From Limnomonas spitsbergensis (lineage: Eukaryota; Chlorophyta; Chlorophyceae; Chlamydomonadales), in NCBI GenBank assembly GCA_037349105.1, contig JAYJMM010000123.1, positions 8,556,001-8,620,000 of the forward strand: a stretch of DNA of 64,000 nucleotides, written 5' to 3'. Numbering within the stretch: position 1 is the first letter of the stretch; every line of letters begins with the position of its first letter. Positions 12,241 to 23,600 of the stretch are shown piece by piece. Both the position numbers and the translations under genes were made by a program. A model generated the notes under the pieces. That model was given only the letters and a program-made list of their open reading frames with translations. It ran no database searches and was not told the origin of the DNA.

Positions 12241-12423
12241 TGTAAAGGGTATGGTATGCAAGGACCGCAATGGCCAACACATGTGACTGCCATTCAAATT
12301 ATAAGCAATGTAAGCCAGTCTGCCACTCGAAAATCTCCGACCAACGTTTTGTTTTGCGACATGTGAAGCCTTCAGACATAGATGGTGCTCTTTGCGCCAT
12401 CCTTACCTGCTCATGCACCTTTC

Positions 12424-12715
12424 AAGACCTGAAACAAGCTTCCTTGTCTATTTAAGATATGCAACTTATACAAGTCTCCTCCCTGCTGCTGCACCCCGAA
12501 TGTCCTTTCACACGATTCCCTGCCAGGAAAAGTCATACATCGCATTTAAGTTTCCTCTCTCCTGCTGCTCCCTGTAAGCCCCAACTGAATTTCCGATCAT
12601 GCAGATCTTACCATCTCCTTTCTTCTGTTGCACTCCTAGTTTCCTGTTTCACATTCCCCTGTCAAGTGATGCCATGCATATTTTACTGGTGTCCTCTCTT
12701 CCTTTTCCATCCCTC
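12424..12715 (-). repeat. Decayed copies of the last omega-amidase exon (3' half)
   Basis: Three segments, near 12424-12495, 12511-12570 and 12651-12715, resemble the 3' half of the real last exon (12794-12860), sharing the order CCAGGAA, AAGTCATGCA-like, an AGTNNCCTCT(C/T) segment and CTGCTG. They lie downstream of the stop codon and are full of substitutions, so they cannot encode the same peptide. They look like old tandem duplications of the exon. Confidence 0.55.
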
Positions 12716-12793
12716 AGATCCCATGCTATGCATTGCGCCGTAATTCTGAAACCAGAGACTGAAGTACAGCCGCCGTAATCGGCACAACACTGC

Positions 12794-15700
12794 TTATATT
12801 GTCAACGCCGTTCCTGGGGAAGACAAGTCATGCAGCGAGTACAAGTCACCCCTCTTCTGCTGGATGAGGGGCATGTTTGCGCGCCGCTCTTCAATCTACA
12901 AAGGGGGGCCAGAATCATGGGATCAGGGGCATGTTTGCGCGATGCTCTTCGATCTGCAAAGGGGTCAGGGGGGGAAAGAGGTCCAAGATGGTCAAATGGC
13001 AAAATTAGATCAAGGGCGTATTTGATTGTGCGCGTTTGTGCGCCACTCTTCAATGTGGAAGGGGGACTAGAAGGGGACCAGAAACGGTGTCCATGACCTC
13101 AGGGACATGTTTGCATTTATCTCCTAAATCTGAAAAGAAGGGCACAAAGGGGTCCAAGAAAAGGGATAGGGTCGCACAATGCAGGTGTGATCATACAGTG
13201 AGAAGACTCACATCAGCGGCATGACTGAAAACATCCCTGTCAACCAGGTAGTTTAGATCATAAATGCAATGAAGACAGTGACTGCACTAGGCATCGTGCT
13301 AGCCGCGCCCCCCTGATACGGCCGCCCTGTCAGGGACGCCAGTTTTCGTCACATCTAGCTATTTTGAGTCCTAGGGGATCCCCAGTGCCCCAGTGTACAG
13401 CCAAATGCGGCTGGCAGGCCGCGAATCATCCTCCTCCACCACCTTCCTCCCACCGCACATTTTAGCATGCACAACAACACTTTGGGGGGGGGGCGCTGGG
13501 CGACCACAACCAAGCCAATAGAAATCAGACCTTGATCATCCCACTGCGGTTGGCCCAATTATATAGGTTGACCAACTTAAGCCTGGGATGCACCCGGAAT
13601 GTAGCCGAAGCGCTACAGTAAATAATAACGCCCCCAGCGCCTGGGCGCTGTCAAGTTCCCGAGTGCTGCTCTCCGCCCAAACAGGGATTGATCATATCTT
13701 TAACAGCTTAGCCTGCAGATCCAACCCCTCCCCCCCCCCCTCCCCCCCTCCTGCCACCCCCCCCCGCACTTGGGCGTAGTCCAGCTCAGCGTAGACAATG
13801 TCCGAGTGGTGTCCGGTGGTGGCCAGGATCTCTGCGAACGGACCCACCACGGTGGAGTGGCCCCAGGCCTTCAGGGTTACACACAAGGCTGCATCAGCGA
13901 CTTCAGCATCCAGACTAAAACGCCAAGGCCCCTCGACGCAATAGCAGAGTGAAAGAAGAGGAAGGGGCCCTGAATCCTGGAATGAGGAGTCTCCAAGCTT
14001 AAGCCTACAAAATGAAGCAATAAGCCCTAAATCCTACAAGATGAGGCACTAAACCCTCAAAGCACACGGCAATAACAAGGCACAGTGGTGAGGCGCATTC
14101 CCAATCGTCATACCAAGCCCGGGGACAAGGCATCGCGTGGTGATAGCTACGGGTTCAGGGTTTAGCTCCCCCCGCGGTTTCCGCAAGCCTTAAGGGCCAG
14201 GCATCGCATGTTCAGGGTCTGCTGTTCATATTCTACCCGCCTTGTCCTCCAAGTAACAAGGGCAAGGCAATCTGACTGGTAGGGCGAGGTAGGGCTTAGG
14301 GTTTAGGGCGAGGTAGGGCTAAGGGTTTAGGGCGAGGCACTCTGCTCGGTAGGTCGAGGTAGGGCTTAGGGCTTAGGGTTTCGAGTTTAGGGTTTAGGGC
14401 AAGGCACTCTGCCTGGTAGGTAGAGGTAGGGCTTAGGGTTAAGGGTTTAGGTTATAGGGTTTTGGGGGAGGCACTCTACCTGGTAGGTCGAGGTAGGGCA
14501 TCGTGCCGGGGAGCAGCTGGCCACAAAAAGCTGGTTGTCGACGGCCCGCGCCCGCTGCAGCAGCTCCCAGTGCACTGGTCCCGTCGTGGTATTGAAGGCG
14601 CCTGTGGGTCAGTGAAGGCGCTTAGGATTCAGGGTTCAGTGTTCAATGTTCAGGGTGCAAACCTTCAGGTGCAGGACACGCTGCAGCAGCTGCCAAAGCA
14701 CTTGCCTTGTCGTGGTATTTAAAGGGACTGCCTAGTTTAGGAAATGTGATCAGGGTTCAGGATTCAGGGTGCAGCCCTCCCCGTGCAGGAGCCTCAAGAT
14801 ATGTTGCAGCAGGTACCAGATTGCAGGGGCAGGGACCCGGCGGAGTGTGGCCGACTGGCCCGACGCGCTGGGTGGGAATCCCGACAGAGGGATTACACTG
14901 GCCTTGGCGTGGCATGATCTGACAGAGGGCGGATAGGTCCCCTATCCCATTGTTGGGGCGCAGCAGGTGAGTTGTAACACACTCTTCGGAGGGTTTCCAT
15001 GACCAACAGCCTGCTGTATATATGTATAAGCAATGAAGCCTTTGTAGGATTGGGCATGCCCTGGCCATGACTGCTCTCTGCTGATGCCATAACGATGCCC
15101 ACATTGCAAGCGTTGGTTGTGTGCTGCACTCCCTAGCCTGTCAAACCCGTTCCAGTCCACAAACTGTTTCTAACACACCGCTCCCGTGCACACCTTTCAC
15201 ATACCGATCCAGTTCATACTTCATACCATTCACACATCGCCCCAGTCCACAACTCCACACCCTGCACATACCATTCCAGCCCACACCCACTCGGGTGCAG
15301 ATCAGTTGCACGCCACACATCGCAGATAGATTTGAGCCAGCTCAAGTCCATACCCCTCTCACCCCGTTCCATTCCACACCGTCCACACCCCGCACCCACC
15401 TGGATACACAATCAGCTGCACACCGCGCATGGCATATATCTGAGCTAGCTCTGGAAAGCGCAAATCGTAGCAGATGCCGATACCGAGCCGGCCTGCATCC
15501 GTATCGACAACCGTCGGCGCCTGCATCGGGGTTCAGGGTGGCAAGTTTCGATCATGTTAAAAGCTACAGAACCGGCACATGGATTTGAATTCAAAGGTCA
15601 GGTGGCCACTGCAAGCGAGTACTGTATGTCTTATCCGCGTCGAAAACCGTAGGTGCTTGTAAACGAGAGTAAATGGTGGCAGTTAGGCTTAAAATCCAGA

Positions 15701-18700
15701 GTACTTTTTATTTGTGGCTCAGCAACCGTTCATCTTGAGTTCAGTAGCTTACTGGCCTCCAGCCGGAAGCGTACACATAGCCTGCCATGCCGCTTGGTAT
15801 GCCAGCCGTAGGTCGGTCCAAGCTTGGTCCCATTTGGCCGACGAGCGGCCAACTGATGGCAGCCTCGTAGCCTAGTAGATTTATGTTTGTAAAGTTGAAG
15901 GTTTCCTACTAAGCTAGTCACGGGTCAGGTGCCCCTCTCTGAAGTGCAGCATGTCGATTCAGGCCAAGAACACGGGAGATACATGCCAAAACATCTACAT
16001 GGTGCAGAGCTGCCTCCCATCCCACAGGAAATCACCAACGTCTGCAACCCTCCAGCACTGAGCAGGCGCTTCAGGTTTGAGAGCCTGAACATCAGCACAC
16101 ATTGACTAGCATTGAGTGTTTTAGATATATAAATAAACGATACGCCCTGAGACGTGGATTAAGGAAGCCACCCGTTTGGCCGTAGCACTAGTTCAGCTAC
16201 CATGGCATTCAGTGTTCATCATTTCAGATCTGCCAGGATTGATAAGCCAGGCACACTGGGCAGGGAACATTGGTTTCATAGCGTTCAGGGTTACGGTTTG
16301 GAATTTCAGATCTGCCAGGCTGGATAAGCCAGACTTACTAAGCTGGAGCAGGGAGCGTTGCATTAAAAAACAATATATGTAAACAAAACAAATGTTAAAA
16401 AATTGAAGACATTGCCACATCAATTTCCGAATCCGCTTACCGGGTGAGGGATGCAGCCTCATGTGGGAAATGGGGCACCTTGGATACTGTACATAACGGC
16501 CCCTGATATCGATACCATATATAGTTATATATATATAAAATACATAATTGCATGTATATTGCAAATGCCGGATCATATGCCAGATGCTGAGACCCCCCAA
16601 AATGCAGGACTTGCAAATGAACCCCGCACATCTTCCACATGTATACAGAACAGTGGAATTGAGCAGATGTAGCCGACAGTGTCTATCTCAGAGCATATCT
16701 GCCAGATTGGGCAGGCCCCTGGCCGGCCACATCTGACTATCTGAGGCATTTGGAAGCAGACCATAACCTGCCCAAAGCCGGGGGCACAAGCAATCGCGTT
16801 AGCTGCCGCTCAGCCAGTCAGCACTAACAGCCTTGGGCCGCGAGGTGGCTAAAATGTAGCTGAAGCACACTAAAATACGTAGTGCACTATTTCATACACC
16901 CGCGCTCACCTGACCCGGTGTCAGCGTTAAGGACTCCTTGAAAGTGATCTTGCCGGGGATGTCAATGTCAAACAAATGGATCTTCCTGCACGGGACGGAA
17001 ATAGGGCTCAGGGGTCCAAAGCCGGGGACGTCAGCACCAACCAACCAAATTAGTCATCTTTGAGGGATATCAGGGCGGGATGCGGGGACAAAGACGCCTT
17101 TGGGACACAAGGCTGAAGAAACGTGAGCCAAGCCAGTTACACAGTCCCTGAACTCAATCTCTTCAGTGTGTTGCACCCCCATTCAGTCGGACAAAGCTTG
17201 CCTGTGCCTTGCCAGTATGGTGCCCTCCTTGTCAAAGACGCAGCACGTGTTGTACAAGTTGCCGTTGCTCCTCTCTGCGATGGATCCGCCCACAAGCGTG
17301 ATGCCCATCTCCTTGGCAATGCTGGACAGCGCCTTGACCGAGGGGCAGTCGCCACCGTCAATGTCTTCAGCATACTTGGGGAAACTGCAAAGGATATGTG
17401 ATCGGTTGAAATAATTGTTTTTTAATTTGATCAAAAACACGAGAGTCATTCCGATCTCCTTGGCAATGCTGGACAGGGCCTTGACTGAGGGGCAGTCGCC
17501 ACCGTCAATGTCTTCAGCATACTTGGGGAAACTGCAGCATCTTCAGGTGACTTGGGGAAACTGTAACGGATATGTACCGGTAATTGGTTGAAATAATTAT
17601 GTTCAAAATTGACAAAAAACACGAATGTGATTCCCATGTCCTTGGCAAAGCTGAACAGCGCTTTGACCGAGGGGCAGTCGCCTCGATCAATGTCTTCAAC
17701 GGGACAAGTGCAGAGGATGCGTACTTGTTTTAATTTTCAGTACCACATGCAATCAAATACCACAAGCGTGGTTCCTGTCTTCTTGGAGATGCTGGACAGC
17801 ACTTTGACTGACAGGTGGTCGCAACCGTCAGGATCTTAGCGCACTCAAGGCAGCTGCAGGGAGCCGATACCGGCACTTGATATTAACATGTTTTGCCAAT
17901 TTTACCGAACAACACATCTTAACTGAGCCTTGGACAGTCTCCTTTTGGAGAGCAAGAGGGCGTCTGAGGAGGGCTTTCTCAGAACGGCTATTGATTCGGT
18001 AAAGGCGGCGACGCAGCATAGCAGATTTTGGTGATACCACCGTTCTCAGCACACTGTCGGAAATGAAAGGGGATGCCGCAGCTACAAGAGAACAGCGTGT
18101 GAGGGGCTGAGTCAGACGGGCTGTTTCCCTCAGCAAGGCTAATAAGGCAACGCAGCACACTTGGGGAAACAGCAAATTTTCCGCAGGATCATACATGGCC
18201 AAGCTTTTGCTCGGAATTCAACCAGAAGAAAACATTTCAAACCGAATCCACAAAAAAACTATCGGTTTATATAGCAGCAGCACTAAAAACATAGCAGCAA
18301 TTCTCGAATTCATAATATGGCAGGAAAATCAGCATATGCTTAGTAACCGCAGCCACAAAGGTGGCGGGCTGCTCCAGGGGTCACGGGGCTGTCCATTCCT
18401 CAACACAGTCCAGGCGGAGACGCAGCATAGCAAGGTCAGGGGTCGCTGATGCTGCTGTGGCTCACAGGCTCGCTGCACCCATGTTGTGCCATGTACCCCC
18501 TTGGTCAGAGGTGTAGCAGGGAGTCTCGGGCAACGAGAGACCACCAGTATGACATCCCCATTCCAGAGGAAATCAGAGGCCGGTATTTGTGTGTACAAAT
18601 CGTTTCAAGCCAAGCTGCAGATCTAAAAGACTATTGAAAAACTGCAGACCTCTGCCTGAAACGTATACCCTGAAAACTGTCAACCCTGGAAATGTTTACT

Positions 18701-19897
18701 CTGAAAAACGTGGACCCTGAAAAACGCGGACTCTGGAAATGTCAACACTAACAACGAAACCCTGAAGGAGCCTGAGAGGACATGTACACCCCCGACCCTT
18801 GGGACCCTGAAGACCCTTGCCTGTCGTTGCTGTAGGGACAGTGCCACATCTCCGGCAGCACCACGAGGTTGGCACCATTCGAGGCAGCTGTCTGCAATTC
18901 AGGAATTACGAACCAGGGTCAACGGCGCAGAGTTTTCGCCAAAAAGGTGCAAGGTCTTTAAGCTTAGGTTCTGTTTTAACACGGCCGCCTGCTCTCGATG
19001 AAACGCCATATAGCAATGCCACGCATATTTTATTACATAGTACAGATATTGGGCGGTTCAGGGTTGTGGCGCTGACAGACTTCCTCCCACATGTATTCGA
19101 GCTGCAGCTCTCAGCCAGGTTGCACCAAGAATCTCAATCGCCATAGCGGCCAGCGTCACAATTTTTTCCATGCCCCCAAACGCCCGTATCCATACCGGCA
19201 TCAAGACTCGCTCATGCGCTCATGTGCCCGAATCTATCACATAGCCTCGCCCATGCAACCATGCGGCATACGCCTAAATCCAATCCGCACACTCGCTCAT
19301 GTGCCCATGCGTCCAAAGCCATTGCACAGCCTCGCACATGCCCCATATCCGATCCACAGCTCCAAACATGCTCCGATGCTTTCAGGTACCCTCATACGTT
19401 TCAGCTTGCGCACCCGGACTGCAGCCACCGCTGTCTCAATGTTGTGCGCCTTGTCTGCAGTAGTCAGAAGCTGGCAAAGTGCTATACTAACCTGCATCCA
19501 CGTCGGTGGGACAGGATCACAGGAGTGGGGCTAATTTTCTATTTCGTGAGCTTAAACGGCCCATGGTTGATAGCCCGTGCAACCAGACATGCTGAACCAG
19601 GTATAATCAACCATACACAATGATGTAGCTATGTCGTAGCTGAACGCGCTCAAATGAAATGGATATGAGTGGGTCTGGAGCCTTTGCCAGAGGGAAATGG
19701 CGCCATGCAGTGTGACAGTGCATGGCATGCAGGCCATGCAGTTTGAGGTGCAAATGTACATGCACAGGCACAAGTATGGTATTGGTTTGTATATGGGTAT
19801 ACCACTGCTAGGGCACGAACCAGACAGGGCATCTGGGGGTGATTACCTTCTTAGGCGCCGGAACTGGGACATATTGGGCGACTGCCTTGGCCAGCAT
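12794..19897 (-). CDS. NIT2: Omega-amidase / NIT2-type nitrilase family hydrolase
   Basis: Predicted to hydrolyse alpha-ketoglutaramate and alpha-ketosuccinamate to the keto acids and ammonia (family knowledge). Nine exons join in frame to 300 codons: 19847-19897, 19414-19491, 18821-18891, 17202-17384, 16910-16985, 15400-15520, 14480-14601, 13770-13868, 12794-12895. The nitrilase triad is complete: Glu57 in LVVLPEMW, Lys129 in [16 protein letters not shown], Cys170 in [33 protein letters not shown] and [18 protein letters not shown] are further signatures. Length fits NIT2 and its plant homologues, without a clear transit peptide. Introns 3 and 4 use GC donors (AG|GCAAG). The start at 19897 is favoured because the short first exon splices in phase to VSIALCQL; an alternative ATG lies at 19497, at the edge of exon 2. 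Several exons have decayed partial copies nearby (listed separately). It is divergent from ARMC9. Confidence 0.9.
12927..13135 (-). repeat. Decayed copies of the last omega-amidase exon (5' half with acceptor)
   Basis: Three copies of the acceptor-side edge of exon 12794-12895, at about 12927-12958, 13015-13065 and 13102-13130. On the minus strand the first reads TTTGCAG followed by codons for [12 protein letters not shown] and a stop, against [12 protein letters not shown] in the real exon; the others are more decayed. Each copy includes the upstream intron sequence, so the duplicated unit (75-90 bp) carries a splice acceptor. Confidence 0.75.
14263..14470 (-). repeat. Decayed copies of omega-amidase exon 7 donor edge, with telomere-like spacers
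   Basis: The exon 7 end with its donor (plus-strand GGCACTCTACCTGGTAGGTC, then GAGGTAGGGC) recurs three times, around 14263, 14335 and 14401, as GGCA(C/A)TCTG(C/A)(C/T)(T/C)GGTAGG. The copies are separated by TTTAGGG, TTAGGG and TTAAGGG tracts. All lie in the intron between exons 7 and 8. Confidence 0.8.
14665..14830 (-). repeat. Decayed copies of omega-amidase exon 7 acceptor edge
   Basis: A segment at 14684-14735 (CTGCAGCAGCTGCCAAAGCA, then CTTGTCGTGGTATT) matches the first half of exon 7 (14550-14601: CTGCAGCAGCTCCCAGTGCA, CCCGTCGTGGTATT). A weaker copy follows at about 14795-14830. They lie on the acceptor side, in the intron between exons 6 and 7, interspersed with GGTTCAGGG phrases. 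Confidence 0.7.
15753..15870 (-). repeat. Dispersed element family A, inverted copy
   Basis: Contains the reverse complement of the family core (CCAAGCTTGGTCCCATTTGG) flanked by GCCAGCCGTAGG and GCGGCCAACTGATGG. It lies in the intron between omega-amidase exons 5 and 6, in the same orientation as that gene. Confidence 0.5.
17441..17850 (-). repeat. Tandem decayed copies of omega-amidase exon 4 acceptor edge
   Basis: Three tandem copies (about 17450-17540, 17620-17710 and 17765-17845; period 150-175 bp) of the 5' half of exon 4. On the minus strand the nearest still reads the codons for [20 protein letters not shown], with its own GCAG acceptor. The duplicated unit includes the intron segment with ATAATT and a phrase like AATTGGTTGAAATAATT. 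Copies decay with distance from the true exon, and only the true exon continues into the rest of the domain. Confidence 0.85.
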
Positions 19898-20615
19898 TGG
19901 GGCTGGATTCTGGCACCTCAGCTTCGCGATGTGCAGTGTATTCCAACCTGGACGGCACAATCGCGAACTGAGGTGCTTGATTGATTGGGCGATTTTGTAT
20001 TTCTGCACCGATTACTGAAGTCCCAATTTTAGAAGAAGAAATGTTTTTGATCGGTGCATATGGTCATGAGGATGCTTCCCCAGCTGCATTCTACGATCTC
20101 TGGGGATCAGGACGTGGAAGTGTGACGTGGCGAGGATCGAGGAAGGCACGGGCGGTTGGTCTGGGCGTTACCGGTAGGTATCCGGGTTACGTGAGGTTCA
20201 GATATTTCGAAGCGGGATGCATCAGAACCAGCATCCCAGCGACCCCCTTCTGCTTGATAGTACTGTTTGAATTCAAATCGACACTGTGATCGTCGCTTTG
20301 GTGACTAAGAGAACCTGTGCCCGGCGCCCGATCCGTGCTGTGGCCTTGGGCCGCGCCCTTCAAAAGGTGTTATCCTTTCATCCAAGGCCTCGTTTTCATC
20401 CTGTATCAATTTAAGCAACGGCAGCTGCTGCTGGTGCAAACCATCGGCACCGTGGAAGCCATTTGCGCATCAAAGAGCGAGCTCACCGCTACCGACGCAC
20501 AGTCGCGGCCTGCAAACTCTACCTCTACGCTGTGACTGCTATCAAAGGTTCGGGCGGCGCTTCCTGGTGACTATTCCCTACAGCATCAACACATCCACCC
20601 AATAGAGGTCAGGGC
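19898..20615. promoter_or_regulatory. Shared upstream region of omega-amidase and ARMC9 genes
   Basis: The two genes point away from each other and their assigned start codons are 718 bases apart, so both promoters should lie here. No convincing TATA box is seen. A TACCGGTA palindrome occurs at about 20169. An upstream exon for the minus-strand gene is possible, because an acceptor-like GTGCAG precedes an open frame near 20008. Confidence 0.4.
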
Positions 20616-23600
20616 ATGGCGATGGCCCTGTCTACCTCTACTGCCCTGGCACTGCCAATGGACCTAGCGCGCATCCCGGAGGCGGTCACGCGGGACCTCG
20701 TCAGCTACATCGCAGAGTTCCTGACCTTCCATGACTTCCCCCGGGCAGCGGCCGCGCTGCATGAGGAGCGCTATCAGAAGAGGCCGGCATGCGTGGCAGG
20801 CATGACGGGAGGTGGCTCCACCTCCATTGGGAAAGGCAGGCGGGACAATCTGAAGGCAGACATGGTGCGAGCACTGCATGCCATTTGCGCTATGGATGGG
20901 GATAGAAAGGGTTACAGCCGCATGGCGCATGGACGGGGGCATGGTTTATAGTAATGGTCTCAGCATGCATGTCCCCTTTGAGGGACACTACTTCCGTGGA
21001 GATACAGGCAGGATAAGCTGAGGGTAGACATAATGCGAGTATATGAGCCTTGCGATTAACTTGTGTGATGGATGGTGATAGCGGGGGTGTGGCGTCCTGG
21101 CCGCATGCGACTTGGCAAGTGGCCTTGGTGCATGGCATGCATAGCGTGCATGACAGGAGGCACCCCCTTCCTCGGGAAGGACGGGTGGGACAAGCTGAGG
21201 GTAGGCATGGTGCGAGCCTTGCAGACGATTTGATGATGGAGATGGCTGGGGCATGCCATATGGAAAGGGGCATGCCTAAAGGCATGACCGGAGAACAAGG
21301 CTTTGGGTGGTTGCGTTATCTTGGTAACACCATCAGGAGGTTCTACTTTCGTGGGGCAGGCTGTGGGCAGATTCAGTTCCAGCATTATTTGGAATGTGCA
21401 TGAGGAGTATAGCCATCTGGGGCATGGCACATGGAAAGGGGCCTGGGTGGCATGCATGGTGGGGAAGCACAGGCAGGACAAGCTGAGGGCAGGCATGTTG
21501 AGCCAGGGTTCACACTTTTCGATGTTGTGAGTCACGCAAGCAGTGCGCACTAGAGATGGAGATAGAAGGGGCCATGCAAGGAGTGTGAAGCGGGGAGGGA
21601 CATAATCAACAATCTTTATTTTGATGACCCCGCCAGCACCTTGAGAGAAATCAGAGGCTTTGGGCTCCGGGGGTAGTATGATCGCAAGGCTGAAAGTAAA
21701 AGGAATTGACAGAGGGGCACCACCAGGCGTGGAGCCTGCGGCTTACTTTGACTGAACACGGGAGAAGTCCAGACGCGAGGATGATTAACAGATTGAGTTT
21801 TTGATTTTGTGGGTGGTGGTGAGATAGGGGGATCCTTGCCAGCAGTTTGCAATAGAGATGTAGATAGAAGGGGCATGGCACATTGAAAGGGGCACGCATG
21901 CCTTAAGACACGACCTGCCTGGCATGAGTAGCTGGCGGGACATGCTGCGGGGAGGAATGGTGAGGATCTGCCAGCTTTGACAAGCGTCTCGGAGGATAGC
22001 TTGCATGGAAACAGCTCTGAGAGCGGTAGAGCAAGTTGTACTAGGAATGGTAATAACAAGGGGGCGCAGTGCATGGCATGGGACACGTTGCATGGGAGGG
22101 GACATGGCGCATGGCGTAGGGGTGGGCATGAATGCTTTGCAGATTACGGTCCGTACGGTGGCTGACTTACGAAGCTGAGTTTCAGTAACCGTAATTTCAA
22201 GGCAGTTGTATTACCAGGAAGGGACCGTAATTACTAACTGGTACACGAATTTTGAATTACGGCGCGATTGCAAAGCACTTGAGGGCACACGCCGGCAGGA
22301 ATATGGTGTGTGAAAGGAGCTTTATGCAAAGCACATGAGTGTAACATCTTGCCAATTGCACTTCACCCTCCAATTGCTTGTGCTGTCTTGCCTGGGGCCT
22401 TGCCAGTGGCGGATTGGCACGCCACCGATGATGGGATGTCATTCGTCAAATTCCGCCTCTGTCACTTGCCTGTTGCTGCCCACCCACCCACCCACCAACC
22501 AACCAGGAGACTCTACCAATCCTGCAAAATCAATTGTTGAGCCTGCCCCTGAGCCTGCCTCTGACATGCGGCCCCTGCCCCTGCCCGCCCCAGGTTCGCT
22601 ATTTCGATGAGGGCAAGCGAGACGCCTTCCTGTCTGCTTGGCAGCAGTTTGTGCCGGCCAGCCTGCTAAACTTCGACTTGACCACTCAAAAGGTACAAAA
22701 CGTTTTTTTGCTTTTGAACCACATGAGGCAGACACAAGAGGAGTAGAGTATCATACACGTCCATCTGGGCAACGACCCACCCTAAACCCTAAACCTTAAA
22801 CCCTTAACCCTACACTCTATATGAAGGTGACAGCTACCACCAACGATACCCGATCCCATGGTAATTCGCGGGTGTGAGGTCTAGGGCCTAGCAGGCATTT
22901 TGATCCACATGAGGCAGACGCAAGAGGAGTAGAGCATCATACAAGTTCATTTGGGCAACAGCCCACCCTAAAACCTTAACCTTATAACCCTGAACTCTAC
23001 GCGAAGGTGACAGCTACCACCAACAATACCCGGTATCCCGTAGTAACCCGCGGGTGTGAGGTCCAGGGCCTAGTGGGCGTTTTTAGCTCTGGCATTCTTC
23101 AGTTATGATGGAAAGGCTGAACAGCCCTGCGCCCACTCTTTATGCCAAAACTTAAGGCCATGTTTCGCAGGGTGTACATCATACGCCCTGGTCATAGTGT
23201 CATACCATCTGTTCATACTATCTCTAGGGCCTGCTGGGCAGACCCCAAAGGGCCCATTGGGACCAAGCCATGATTGTGCAACGGCCAACGGCCAACGGCC
23301 GGTGTCCCAATTCACCAGGACCAATCGGCCACAGGCTGGGATGTAGCTGAACTGTAGCTGAGGTGCGCTTAACGCAACCCTGGCCCTGATCCCCCTCTTG
23401 CCCTTGGTACCCCAACCGCTGGCCAATATGTAGCTGAACTGTAGCTGTAGCGTGCAAAACATTATACTGGCCCTGATCCCCCACTTGCTAATGTGACCCC
23501 AACCGTAGCTGGAGTTCAACCTGCATGTGTACTTCTCCATCTATCCAGTACTGCCCAGCTCCTCTGGTACGCTAAGGGTTAATCGCTTGAAAATGCTGGG

